Below the pieces are notes generated by a model. That model saw only the letters and a program-made list of their open reading frames with translations. It had not been told where the DNA came from and did no database searches. The position numbers were made by a program, and so were the translations under genes. DNA of 64,000 nt from Eretmocerus hayati (lineage: Eukaryota; Arthropoda; Insecta; Hymenoptera; Aphelinidae), in NCBI GenBank assembly GCA_029851415.1, contig CM056741.1, positions 66,082,282 through 66,146,281 of the forward strand, in the 5' to 3' direction. How positions within the stretch are numbered: position 1 is the first letter of the stretch; each line of letters begins with the position of its first letter. This document shows positions 1-12,634 of this stretch, in pieces.

Positions 1-3000
1 AGAAATACAACCCCTTCTTTTTCCATGACAACAGTGTTTCTCTATGGGCAAATTTCGTATACGCGTTGATCTGCTGTGAGATATTCCAGCAAGTGTAGAA
101 TAACTTACGTAAATAATAAATGCGGTTATCACGTGACTCGCAAGAGCCGCTCTGGTAACAGGTGAGCATTTCTTGGCCAAAAACTGGCCAAGTTGCATTG
201 TTCCACATTGTTACTATAACTATACATTTCATAGATGACCAGAAGAAATGCTCACATTTCTAGCGGTAACAGAAAAAATTTACAACCTTCTTTCTTTGCA
301 TCAAATCCGATCGAAACTGCAATTCACGTGAAGGAATTCCTAAATGACTCCTTTTCATTTTCTCTTCCGATTCGAGTACGCAAATTTGAAATTGTGCGCG
401 CAATAAGTGCTAATGGATGAAAAAGCATACCTGAACGGAATCGATACCACTGTCGCTGATACTGTCTTTCACATCTGGAAATGTAAAAGCCTGTCCATCG
501 GCTTCCCCTCTTGGCGAATCGCTGGGCCATACTTGTAGCAAAGGTAGCCCACTACTGGGCTCAGAACTCGATTCTGATGCCAAGACCGACTGATTCGTCC
601 GTCTAGTAGCGCCAAGGTAGATTCGGCCTAGCTCTCTCAGTGGTTTCTGAAATTACGAATTACTTGCAATAAGTTGAATTCTGCATATATACTGGTTCAT
701 CACACTTTCCCAAAAAAACTACAAGATTCACAAGCTTTCGGCGATGATTTCGAAATTGATCTAACCCTTTTCAACACGGAATCTCCTTCAATTCCAATTT
801 CAATCTCAGTTCATTCAGACCACCTTGATACATTTAGTACCAAGTATCTCTTGCGGATGAGCAGTTGCATCTTAACGCAGACTGAGATCAAACTCCATAC
901 CAGGTATTATAGCATTTACAAACCAAAAAATACTGATGCCAATAGAGTTTATAGTAAAAAACTAGAAGAAATGGAAGATAAAAGACTTTTTGCATCTAAG
1001 CTGAGAAAAAATTATACAAATGTGTCTAATATTGGATGTTATCTTCTGAAACGAAACCGACATTTGAATTTAAAGTATTGACATCGTGTCGAGGAAATTC
1101 CTCTTGACGAAGGCATTGGAGTACTAATTCATGATTTTATTTTATCTTGAACTCACTATACAGGTGAAGAAACATATTCTCGCATGTTTATGATATCTCC
1201 TTACCCCTTCCTTCTATTCTAAAGATAATTTGGCTCATAGAAATTTTTTCCTATCATCGAAAAATGTCATTCGCGTCAAAATTAGTATAAAAAAGATGGA
1301 ATTAGAAATTTGAAAAAATGTTCTTCCTGACCCACACGCATACGAGTAAATTTCTGGATAGTTTTCGTAAAAATTTGATTTTAAATGGCTCAAATAAATT
1401 TTTCAATTTTCTCAAATACTTCCCTCCAACTCATGTCATGGGAACCGCCAATTCATCCTCTCGCCCCGTATATCCATAATTATAGGAGTTCGCGCTGAAA
1501 GAGAATTGGTAATGACTTCTGAGTCTCGTCATGACTTTTTGATGTTAAAAGTCTTGATTATCAGTGACCAAAAGTTAGAAACGAACAGAGATGGAGATCC
1601 TATTGACTCAAATTTGTAATTCTTTCTTAACAGGAAAAGGAGTTTATTCAAGAGTGACGAAATTTGTACAGGGTTTTCCCGTTTTGACCAAATCGCTCGA
1701 ACAATTCCATTATGACTTATTACAAAAATCTCGGGAATGTCACTGGTGCAGTCGATTAATCAGAGTAAACAAGGTCTGTTTGTATCACTTTAGAATATTA
1801 AAAACTAGAAATACTAGTATGATAGGTATCATTGTTAGTTCAGAATACCCAGATGATGAATCTTCCAGGAGCTGCAGTGCTATAAAAGCATGTGACCTTC
1901 ATCACTATTTCATGTGAAGCTCAAGTTTCACCCTAAAATTCACACGATCAATACATTTGTCAATTTTGGCATTCGATTCAAAGATAAACGATGTTCATCC
2001 TAAATCTGAGCCAGTGAGCGCAAAATATAATAGGCAGTATTTTGACGAATCGTTTTCCAGAATTTCAGATCTTCTGGGGGCTAGTAAATTACGTTGAGAA
2101 TGTAAGAAAGAAGGATTAGACTGCGGGAGTATAGTAAGCATATCTCACCTTGATATATGCATTTTTTCACTACCTTGATTTTTCGAGAACAAACCCGAAT
2201 TCACGAAAACAACCGCAAATCTTGCACAAAAATCTTCAGTGTTTAGAAAGATATAATGTAGTATCTGAATGTCAACGCAACACATGTGAGTGAACGGAGA
2301 AGTACTCATGAATTAATAAGACTTTGTCAACAATGAGATTAATTTATTCAATATTTTATCGGTAACGGTTGATGGCGTTCATTCCCAATCATTTGTCGCT
2401 ATCTTTTTGAAACACATCGGAAAAACTTGCAACCCTCCCAAAAACATGAATCGTGGCTAAGAAAATGGAAGACAAAAAATTATCATATCGGAGTGGAGTT
2501 GGATTCCGGACGTATATACAAATGCTAGGCTATGAGGCTATGATTCAAATCAAGTAGGTGTCTTATAACGTCCGCATTAAACGTCAGAATTCAACAAAAG
2601 GATCCGAAGGATCTCAGTGTGGTATAGGATTGAATCGATTCCAATAAACAAATTCGAATTGGCAGATAGAGTTACCTCACCATGAAATTTAGAAAAAATA
2701 CGAATGTGATATAATTTTCTGGTTTGTTGAAATTTGGAAATGGCCTCATTGGAATCTAAAGAGCGGATTGTGCTCAAAGTGAAATTCCAGGTCAACGATG
2801 ATCGGATAATTTGTGTAGAAAGCCAGTATTTTATACTGGATGATAAGCGATCAATCTTCATTCAGGAGAAAATCTTTGAATGGACTCCTAATTGAGAGTT
2901 ATTGGAATGATGAGCACATCCATCTAGAGCTTAATACTGGCAATGACTTTCTACATTCATTCATCTTCAGCTAACAAAGACCGTGACCTTGAAAGAATCT

Positions 3001-3440
3001 AAAGTGAGATTAATTCTTCGTCCTCCGTAGAGATTTGAACGATTTAGATATCCCACGACATTACTTTCCTACAATCTTGATATTTTTCCCTATGTGCTGT
3101 TGCTATCAAGGCAAGTGCCAGTCACGCGAACAAGTTTGAACGGTTACCTCGAGTTTATGTGGGTAAGTGCAGCTTGAACTTTAACAATCCGTGTAAGTCA
3201 AGATTTTTTTATCTATCCGAGGGTAAAGATTGTTATTACGAGGCCCTACGTAATCTTGCCTTGGTCGTGGAATCCCTTGCAAAAGGTTAACCGTGAGAAA
3301 TTTCAAAACGGAAATTCCTTCCGGATCGAACAGTGAGTTTGATATTCGTTTCCATGCACTTCGAATGAATACGTAGAGTGCTCTGGTTCAGTTTGAACAT
3401 ATTATTTTGTTCATAAAAATGTTGGCTCAAATCACCATCT
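1..3440. other. No supportable gene
   Basis: I see no recognisable gene or repeat here. Two open stretches on the + strand (674-1081, 135 codons; 1591-1917, 108 codons) are within the length expected by chance in 64 kb of AT-rich DNA. They show no family motif and no clear splice frame. Confidence 0.5.
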
Positions 3441-3644
3441 CGAAGCATGCTATGTAATGGTTCGTGATCTCATCATTGTAGAAACAGTTTCGAATACGGA
3501 GTTAGCAACAAACGTAATCACAGCTTCGGAAGAACCGAGAAGAAAGCTCTTACTACAAAAGTATAGTAGCTTGTATGACCGCATCGTAGCCTACTATCAG
3601 TGTAAAACATTTCCCATTGTTTTCCTTGAATTTTACTTTTGCAG

Positions 3645-3734
3645 AGAGTGATGATATGCTACGGTATTGATCCACGAGGTTTTACTATGATCAAACCGAA
3701 GTATGATACGAAGTTTTCAATGATTGACCATTAA
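3645..3734 (+). CDS. Possible terminal exon, unknown protein
   Basis: A strong acceptor (a pyrimidine run ending TTTTGCAG at 3644) is followed directly by 29 open codons and TAA. The frame starts RVMICYGIDPRGF. An open frame just upstream (3457-3651, ending near SSLYDRIVAYYQ) could be the preceding exon, but no good phase-0 donor joins them. The segment is short and no family is recognised. It could be part of the same decayed locus as 3926-4078. Confidence 0.2.
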   Translation, partial: RVMICYGIDPRGFTMIKPKYDTKFSMIDH

Positions 3735-3925
3735 ATTATAACTATATACACTTTTCCAAGACTTACATTGTGAAGAGGCATATAGAACACGCACGAGAAC
3801 CAGTACTTGTTCCACCAAGGTAGAATGGCACCTTGAGGGGTAATCAACTACATAATCTTTTCTGCTTCTTTAAATCGCCCCAAAATGGGTGAATCTTCAG
3901 CAGATTATGTGAACAAATGCGATAG

Positions 3926-4078
3926 AGTGAAGATAGCGGAACATCAAAAACGCGTTTAAATTGGCCTAGGATCAACGAAGATGATTTTGTCCCACTACTA
4001 CAACAAGATGATGCTAAACAAGACAAAAATTGACAGAAACGTGTATCCGCAACGATCCTATCGAGCATGTCTGACTAA
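3926..4078 (+). pseudogene. Possible decayed coding segment
   Basis: One frame reads 35 coding-looking residues (SEDSGTSKTRLNWPRINEDD and onward, rich in Asp and Gln), meets TGA at 4031, then continues open to TAA at 4076. The composition looks coding, but stops interrupt it and no family is recognised. It may equally be chance. Confidence 0.2.
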
Positions 4079-5689
4079 TTTCAGGGTTATCTACTCGCTA
4101 AGCGCGCTGTCAGATCACGCGAATCCGAACCCACTATATGAAACCGCAATAATCTTTCCACGCAATAGGGGTGAAAATGAAGGTGGTTTTAATGCTCAAC
4201 CCACCTGCATTCTCGGGGTGGACGCATCATCCGAGCTGTATATTATCGTAGCGGTCTGTCACGATACACTATTTATAGTCCGATGAGGCCGATGCGGCGA
4301 AACGGGATAAACTGGCGCTAGGCTGCCGGTGCAGCGGGTGGTCTACCCTCGAGGATTACCACGCGGTTACCTCCCACCCTCGGACTTTTCAACGATAGCG
4401 AGAGTGCGCGCAAGGCAGCCGGTGTATATTGCATGCATATGTTCGATACTGGTTCAACCTCGCACTCGAAAATGCTACTCCCGGAAATGAGACGGAATCG
4501 ATTTTTTTTACATGGTCAGGGCCAGCTGATACATACATACAACCGGCTGCATCGACGTGACAACTGTTGCTCATCGACTAGGAAGCGTGCGTGACGTTCT
4601 ACTTCTGTCGATATGCCAAACTGTCTGCTCCTGTTGGATCTTGGTATTTCTAGATTTGTGATTTTGTGATAGGGAAATTTCAAAAATTGGGGAAATGTTG
4701 GCGTTGGACTTTCAGGAAAAAATTATTCCTCTGAGGATGCGATTGTTGTAAAAAATATCGCGGGTCGTCATTTTGATTTCTTTATTGTTATATTGAATTA
4801 GTCATCCTTAGGAGGACTTGTGATTGCTCAGTCAGTCAATGATGAATTACATAATCCACTGCCGTATGCTGATAAAGATGATCAATTAATGCACATGAAA
4901 AGAGGCCAGTGTTGAACTCTCTAGATAAATAACTGTGCTCACAATTCTATCTCTCTCGATTGCCTCTGTGAAAAAACACTAATGAATATTATTTACCAAA
5001 GTTTTGAGTATACAGCCAAGAATTTTAGCAGTGCTCAGGAGGCCCCTTGCTAAAAAAATTGCATACATAGATATGCTTATTATGCTTATAATGCTAACAT
5101 TTTTGGCCGCACGAGTGGCCGCATTTTTAAACAGGAGACCCCCGAGACAAAAATATTTTGGTTAATTCGTAATCCAATCGGTACAAAATTGCAAAAAAAA
5201 ACTTGGTAAAAGTTAGCGCCGTGGATTTCAAGTATTTCCCATTTCCCCACTGTCAATAGAAGTACCACAGAGTCATCTGACTCATTAAACAGGTAGGAAA
5301 TACCCGGCCAAAATCTAAGACTGATTGTGGGTTACTTATTTTCGACCGATGGGTAATCTGACTCATTTTTCATAAGCGTGGAAAATATGATCGTATCTAT
5401 CCTCGTTTGCAAACACTGATCAATCTATCAGCATATGCTCCTTTGTTCCAGGAAGTAAGGTAATTGTCCCCAATATGCCCTGTGTACCCAATTTTCCCCA
5501 TATGTCAATCTCGGGAATGTACACTCGCTGTAAATTTTTTACATTCGCTATGTCAGAATATGAGAAAGCCACACAGTGGAGAATTTTCTCGGTAAACTTC
5601 AACCAGGGGGTGGAATAGTTGCGCATCTTGAATATTTATACATCCATCATTTGTAAAAAATCTCATAATTTCTATTTTATACATATGTC
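4079..5689. other. Intergenic; CpG-rich patch at about 4080-4600
   Basis: No gene is seen. About 4080-4600 is distinctly richer in GC and CpG than its surroundings and contains the string CTATTTATAG near 4270, which reads as a TATA-like element on the minus strand. It could be a promoter of an unseen transcript. The remainder is plain AT-rich DNA. Confidence 0.25.
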
Positions 5690-5756
5690 GAAACAGAAAC
5701 CTGAAGCCTGATGAGGTCCACAATACCTAGTGGACGAAACGTTGCAATAAAATTTC
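5690..5756 (+). ncRNA. Hammerhead-ribozyme-like motif
   Basis: The core CTGATGA (5708-5714) and GAAAC (5736-5740) flank a perfect 6-bp stem II, GTCCAC/GTGGAC (5716-5721 with 5730-5735) and an 8-nt loop. One G (5715) is extra between core and stem. Directly after GAAAC is GTT (5741-5743), an allowed NUH cleavage triplet. GC at 5744-5745 can pair with GC at 5706-5707, and TTTC (5753-5756) with GAAA (5690-5693), giving a stem I with an internal loop. This is a type I layout with minimal stem III, as known from Penelope-like retroelements and retrozymes. No reverse transcriptase is visible nearby. Activity is untested and the bulged G may impair it. Confidence 0.45.
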
Positions 5757-5934
5757 CATCATGAAATTTTGGGAATTTATTTAGTTCCCCACCGTCCTTC
5801 AAGATCGACGAGACCAAATATTCAACTTGTCTGTAAATATGGTTATGAATACGCGGCCCATGGGATGGATACTTGTGGTGGCGTTCGGACAACAATTGTG
5901 GCTCAAAAAACCATTTTTTCATGTTTTCTTCTTA

Positions 5935-6870
5935 AGGATTAGGAAAATCATGTGCGGCGGCCACGCGAGCATTTTTAGTTTGAAATCTGGCTTGAAAAAC
6001 ATTTCGTCGATTCATTATCCGGATTGGTGACAGCTCGGCCGAGGCTGTCACGCTCAGTTGGCCCAGAAAAATTCGCCGACCTTTTTTTATAGCGGGGAAT
6101 GTACGGGATCCATGAGATTAGTAGATTGTGGTTCCCGGGCGACATTTTTGGGCCAGGAAGACAAGTTTCTCCATATTATTCCACCAAAAAACAGAAACAA
6201 TCACCAGCGCTGGCCACGCGAACCTTTTCGGACAGAATTTCATATTAAGCAATGTTCTCGCGATTTATTATCCGGATTGGTGACTGCTTGACTAGGGCTG
6301 CTACGCTTAGCTCGCGTAAAAAATTCACCCATTCTTTTATCAAGGGTATTATATTGAGCCCATGGGATTGGCTCATCCCCGGGTGACCCTTTCAGGTCAA
6401 AAAAACAAGTTTCAAATGTTTTTTCACAAACAAATAGAAATAAACAACAGCGCCGGCCATGCGAGCCTTTTCTGAAAAGAGGTTCAGGGTAAGCAATGTT
6501 TTCGCGATTTATTATCCAGATTGGTGGCCGCTTGGGTAAGGCTTCCGGGTGGGTATAGATTATGGGCTGGCCTAGGTAAGACGGCAGCCCCAGCCGAGCG
6601 GTCACCAATCCAGAAAATGAATAACGAAAAAGTTGCTCGATCTGGATTTCAAACCGGAAAAATCTCGCGTGGCCACCGCTGATATTTTTTCCATTTGTTT
6701 ATAATAAAACATGAAGAAATTAATTTTTCTGACTCGAGAATGTCGTCCGGAGACTACTGTTCACCAATCTCATGGATCCCGTATAATCCCCCATACTGGA
6801 GTTGGAGTATAATTCACCCGAACCAGGCGTGTCAGACCTAGACTGGTGGTCACCCATCCGGATAAGATCA
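5935..6870. repeat. Cluster of about 250-bp repeats, three direct and one inverted
   Basis: The phrase TATCCGGATTGGTGAC recurs near 6016 and 6269, and with one change near 6515, each time preceded by a GGCCACGCGA-like block about 80 bp upstream. A fourth copy is inverted at about 6600-6870 (GGTCACCAATCC at its start, a GTATAATCC/GGATCC block in the middle). Period is near 250 bp. It is probably a transposon-derived cluster; no coding capacity is seen. Confidence 0.6.
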
Positions 6871-8412
6871 CCGTCGATACGTTATTTGACCTGAATTTCC
6901 GATCGACCTGACTCGGAATCCAATCATTCGCTTGAAAAAGTTCGACCAACTGGTCGAAATGGTGGTTAAAAGTTCAACCAAATTTTTCCAGTGCAGGTGT
7001 TTGGACTCAACCCGAATGGTTTCTGCATCTCCCAGGAAATTCAAATCGATTTTTGGATTTTTCGTTTTCATGTTTGCGCATTCAAAAAACGCCAAGGATA
7101 AAGTGTGTAGTGGAACCGGTGTCATAAATTTTTGGTTCAAGACCTACAAAAACCTCGTTTCACCGTTGCCGATTCGAATTTTAAGCGGTTTTACCTGTTG
7201 TTAGACTATCTTTCAAACACGAGGGCCAACCTGGGGGGTTACTCAACATATCTCCATGCCTTGATGTGTTGATCACGTCAAAATCAGCTAGAGATAGTGA
7301 TTTAGACCGATAAAAAAAGCTTCATATGTGGTTTCAAGAGATGAAAACGATTTTTCGATTTTATGCACTCTATCGTCCATTTACATAGTTTTAAAGGATG
7401 AAGGCATGTTGGGTACACTCATCCGCGCACTCCCGAATCATTTTTTTTGGGAAAATCGTGGTAGCCCAGTACTGGTTGGTTGAATTTGAATTCACCCTTT
7501 CTTCATCCTAAAGGCCTTGTACAAGCTTTGGAATCAGCTAAAGTACGTTGAAAAGTATTGAAATAGGCTAAAACTATCAGCAAAACCACTTAAGGAACAG
7601 GTGGAGGGTGACATGATGGGTACACGTACCTCATTTTGTAAAAAAATGAACATATTATCGAGTATGCTACACAGTATCAAAACTGTTAACATGATGATAA
7701 CCTTGGTATTTCTGCCCATGAGCCTAATGATTATGTGGATGCTTCTCGAGCGGAAACTCAAAGACAGATGAGATATGCATTTGGTCACATTGGTATATTA
7801 AAAACCTATTTTTGCTTCCTCGTGGCGATTCCAACTCTCAACTCTGGCTCGGCCTGGGAACCCGTCGTTTGGACGCAGAAAAAGTTTTTGCAGCCTTGGT
7901 TCGGATAGTGACCATTCTCTGAGGAAACTATTTTCGAACGATATAAACGAGCTCCTCTTCACAATAAGTTTGTCGAGACTTCTCCGAGAAGTTATCACCG
8001 ATAAGATCATTTCCAATATACCTAATCGATGTTTTGAGCGTCTTTTTATTTACGGTCCGTCTCTCGATACGAGTTTCGAGAATCAAATGATTTTAACATC
8101 GAATCAACTATTGCTAAGAACGTATAGGAGATCACCATTCCCCGCGATTCATGGAATAAAAATATAAAAATCTTACTTTCTTTGATCACAAGATACTGAT
8201 ATAGGAAGATATCAAATACCGAAGAACAAGTTTTGCTTCAGTTTTTTTGAGGCGACCATTTGAAACATTCAAAGCCTTATAAGATTTGATGTTATTGAAT
8301 CAGTGAGGAAAAAATTTCAGAAATGCAATCAATTGGATTCATAAAAGTGATTGATTCTCCTCTTCATCTTTGGCTACGCTTATCTTTCCTGTCCAATTGG
8401 GTAAGAATCAAA
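6871..8412. other. No supportable gene
   Basis: Short open frames only, none with recognisable motifs. Phrases such as CATGTTGGGTACACT near 7400 resemble the ends of the element at 46353-46736, suggesting an old fragment. Confidence 0.4.
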
Positions 8413-9650
8413 TCACTGAAAGAAATGACTCGGCAGAATTTGCCAAGATTCTCAGTAACTTCTGCCGAGTCTCACTTGGTAATTCAAATCCGGCAATTTT
8501 TCCTTCCCCGACTCGGCAGTTTTTTTTGTCATCAAAAACCTTCACCGTTGCCCTTATAACCCGCTAACTTTAACGTTGCGCAATCAAAACAACGCGTTCA
8601 ATGCCCATCAAAAGGCACGACTAACTTGAAAAATTTCCGGAAAAATGTTTGAATAAGGAGCTTGAGGACATAGTTTATGTTTTTATTCGAACGAGCTTTT
8701 GGTTGTGGTACGCTGTGCGTTCCATTAGAGTAGTCGTAGCGTTTATTAAATCTTCTGATATCACTACTGTACCCACACGTTGATGCAGTATTTTTGGAAT
8801 GAGATGTATTTCGCGATTTGCAGTCACCGAGATTGATTAAAGAATATTTGTAGATAGAAAGATGCACGGGCGATAACTCGACTCACATAACTGTGCTTCG
8901 AGATCTGAGAAAATACGCTCGTGAAACTGTATAATGGCTGGAATTATAAGGATAAATCGGTTCAGAATAGTAGTGCCGCATCAACAGTGCTCACGCATGG
9001 TCCAATTATCCCACGAGCCCACGAAATTTGAATGGTCCGTAACTACCGTGGTAACTGCAGACTGTTACAGTTTTATTGATACAAAATAGATGTTCTATTC
9101 CATGGTTTAAGGGTGATATTGCACAGTTCTCATACATTGTATTTCGCATGTATGATATTCACCGGTTGCACGTTTTATATCGAGCACGCCTACATCTTTT
9201 CATCGAGGCCTTTAATTAATCTCTCGCAATCCCAACAGCTGCAAATAGCGGAGTATGTCTCATAGCAAAATCACTGTACAACATACATTGCAAACACCTC
9301 GAGACTCAACATACGCGTTCGCTATTCTGAAAGATGCACCCAGCGTAGTAACACAATCAAAAGCTCGTTCCTTCGAGAAATCTCAACAAATGTCCTCAAC
9401 TCACTCATTTGAATGTTTCTCCGGAAAATTTCCAAGTGAGCCGTGCCTTTTGATGGGCATTGAACGCGTTGTTTTGATTGTGCAACGTTGAGGTTAGCGT
9501 GCCATAAGGGCGACGGTGAAAATTTTTGATGACAAAAAAAATATTGCCGAGTCGGGGAAGAGAAAATTGCCGGATTTGAATGACCAAGTGAGACTCGGCA
9601 GAAGTTACTGAGAATCTTGGCAAATTCTGCTGAGTCATTTCTTTCAGTGA
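8413..9650. mobile_element. Non-autonomous inverted-repeat transposon
   Basis: Arms of about 310 bp (8413-8722 and 9339-9650) are inverted copies of each other. The outer ends read TCACTGAAAGAAATGAC and its complement. Both arms contain the phrase GACTCGGCAG twice or nearly so. The middle of about 615 bp has no coding capacity. Superfamily is not assigned; no clear target duplication was seen. Confidence 0.75.
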
Positions 9651-10602
9651 ATCTTCATGTGAAAAATAGAAATTGACACTGACGAAACGAAAGAGTCCCA
9701 AGAGCCTGAAAATTTCAGTGCAAATCATACGGACGTCGGCCTGCGTTCCTCACTAATGATGATTTAATACCCCCCTCGCGAGATATGACTCTCTTACGAC
9801 AGGGCGTGTACGCTCGCGCATGATAATGAATCGTTGCAGTAGCCGAGAACTTGAGAACTCTAAACCGATTAATCAGCTGCTTCTGGGGGAGTTGAACGGC
9901 AGGCTTTAAATAATAATAACTGCTGTGGCAGTTGTGGGAGGGGGTGGAAACGGAGTCTGGCTTAAAGGAGTCGCGAGCTTGCAAGCTCAAGGACACGCTA
10001 CGGCGCCCGCCTTCGACTCGCGCGAACGACCCCGTGGGTCAAGGTCGGAGTTAAATTCACGGGCACAGGATTGCTTCAACGTATAAACTCGCGAAAAACG
10101 AGAGTCGAAATGAGAGAAATGGCCAAAGTAAGATGGAAAATGAGAGAGGGAGAGTAAAATTAGGGTGGGAGCTAGAGAGAGAAATGCACCCGAGAGTCTC
10201 AGGGACGCAGGCCGAGTGCAAGGTTCCAAGGCATACACACCACCGGGGCCAAGCGACGATCGATCCTCGACATCGCGGAGGCTCGCTCATGTGGCCCCGG
10301 GATATCATCGCATTTCACACCTGCTGCAACACACTTGGTCCTGCGCTTGTATACGAGTATGAAACGAGGAAAACCCAGGCGATTCGCTTGCACAATTGAT
10401 GAGCCCGCTGCAGCCATATTTGGTTCGTTCATTGGAGATTCTATTGGATTGTACTACAGCAAAATGAGCTCCAAGGTATTCTGAAGGCATCAGAGCGTAT
10501 AATACATTCTCTGGCTTGAATTGATCTATTATAGAGGTTGATTGACAAGGATTAGAATTTATCATCATTTCGTGCCAAGAATGGAATTTCTACAACTAGA
10601 TC
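9651..10602. other. No gene; GC-rich patch at about 9955-10330
   Basis: About 9955-10330 is GC- and CpG-rich with AG-rich stretches (GAGAGGGAGAG near 10143) and a TATAAA at 10082-10087. It could be a regulatory region or an untranslated exon. There is no convincing initiator and no coding frame. Confidence 0.3.
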
Positions 10603-10974
10603 GTGACATTTGTGGAAAATGGTTCTTTATTATGCTATCAATTTCTTATCCATGGAAAGATACCTGAAATCCCCATGTTCCCGGAAAAGATAGCATACGA
10701 GTCGACACCATTGCTGATTCCTGTCACAATAGAGATCATTTCGATAGCTGAAAATTCAACTTTCAGGATATCTGTGAACATCATTGACACTAGTTAGTAT
10801 AGTGGCGTGGACAAGAGTCGGTTCACCTGTATTTATCGTTAAGCAGAATTGAACGCATCTCGAGTAGTCTCTCCAGAATATGATACGATTTCAGTGATTG
10901 GTGCACCGTATTTTGGTCCGGAAATAGCGAGTCTGTTCATTTCTGAAGGTCCTCACAAGCCAAAAAGATTCTAA
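10603..10974 (+). pseudogene. Decayed coding frame, unknown protein
   Basis: A single frame stays coding-looking for about 124 codons but is broken by TAG at 10795 and TAA at 10840. The first part contains IPEIPMFPEKIAYES, the last 43 residues (10843-10971) contain SPEYDTISVIGAPYFGPE and end before TAA at 10972. The two stops in one continuous frame suggest a pseudogene or a captured fragment. No family is recognised. It lies about 1 kb upstream of the LINE but does not look like a LINE endonuclease. Confidence 0.3.
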
Positions 10975-11959
10975 AAGTACTTCGTGATTTGTTGATTCTG
11001 ACTATCGTAGACGACAAGTGTCTAGGAGATATCAACACTTATTCAACGAATGATCCTCTTAGCGTTAGGAAAGACAGCGGTAATTGACCAAAGTTCAAAA
11101 ATACTCCATATCTGATCCTTGCATTATGGAAGAAGATCTGAGCTGTTCATTATTCCGATTAAGGAAGCTCATTAGTTGGAACCATTCACAAAATTGGTTG
11201 AGCATGGCCATTAACCTTGACTTTGTATCCCAACGTCTCAATATACCTCTGCAAATCATAAATTTCTACTGCTTTTGAGGGCTGCTAGTATTGTGCAGAG
11301 AGCCTGTACAAGGTGATTCGATTTTATGTTACAACTCGGGACTATTTTACTGTCTTGTTTTTTATTGATCCGACCAAGAAAGATTTTGCAGAGAGTGTGT
11401 TATACTGGCCGATTTCATTGCTCCAACTGTAAAAACGACTGTACCAACGAGGATCTATTATTTTCGTACAATTGGCAAAAATTATTGACAAATTTGGCCT
11501 AGGTGGGGCCAAATTCTCGATAATATGGTTAACAATTTCAACAGGGGTATCTTTAAAAGACGGTTGTGGGTGTGTAACATTTTTGGAGAAAAGAGTTGTG
11601 AGATCATGGAAGGCTCAGATACTCCGGTTGAGGTTTTTGGATTACAAGTGGTTGGAAATTCCATCCACTTGTGATGAGTATGATCAACTACTTTTGGGCA
11701 TGAGAGCGAATTTCGCAGCTGTTTTATTAATTTCAAGTCAATGTTACGAAAAAGATATCATGGAAATGTGGATTGTTTCAGTAAACATTCGTAAAACCGT
11801 CATTAATTTGATTTGGTACTCCCTGCAGTAAAACGAATAGACGAAGAACTTTAGTCTTGCGTACCTATAAGTTGGAAAAGTGTGTTCCAAAACCTGAAAA
11901 TGAAGTCAAATAAACGAGTTGAAAGAAGTTATCAACAATACATTCCTTGTAAAAAACAT
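10975..11959. other. Unassigned; possible further decayed coding
   Basis: Scraps of open frame (11084-11278 and 11472-11831 on +) continue from the decayed frame upstream. None has a motif I can name. The segment may be the worn 5' part of the LINE that follows, or another pseudogene. Confidence 0.3.
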
Positions 11960-12634
11960 AAAATCTACCAAATAAGATGATATTCTAGAGTTTGATGACC
12001 CAAATGTAGCCATGAATTTACTTGTTGAAATAATGAGCTCCATTATTCAAAAGAGTTGCTTGCTTGAGAAAAACGGTCAAAAACCGTGAATTGGTCCAAA
12101 ACTACTACATGAAATTAGATTGAAGGAGAGCATTTATGTGAAGCTAAGAAAATACGAAAACAATGCTGAATTGAGATTAAAATACAAAGTTAAGTGCAAA
12201 GAATTAAGTGAGAAACTGAGGAAAGTAAGAGAAGATCATGACAATAAGAAAATTACAAAACATAGGAATGATCCCAAAAAAATGTGAAATTTTTGAATTA
12301 TGAATTGAATTGAAACATAGTATACCAAAAAATGAATTTGAGAGAATGGAATGTACTCTGCAAGGGAACGTGATAAGAGCCAAAAAGCCAATAGCAAACT
12401 ATATGAATGAATATTTTGAGATAATTGGAGAAGAATTAGCAAATAATATAACCAAATCTAATGGGTTTGTTTCTAAAGCAAGAAGAAGACATCTAAATTC
12501 AATTTCCTTCTTTCATACAAACGGAGATGAAACTGAGAGAATAGTAAAATTATTGAAAAATAAATATGGTGGTGTAGATAAGATCCACACTGAAAATATT
12601 TATCGAAAATAGATCTTTCCTTAGCTCTAAAGTG

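Noticed and set aside
674..1081. 135-codon open frame near the left edge
   Set aside because: Length is within chance expectation. Ser/Lys-rich with no recognised domain. Kept only as a note.
4286..4316. Second hammerhead-like string CCGATGAGGCCGATGCGGCG followed by AAAC
   Set aside because: The invariant U of the core is C, and neither an upstream nor a downstream cleavage triplet pairs properly with the bases after GAAA. It is probably chance.
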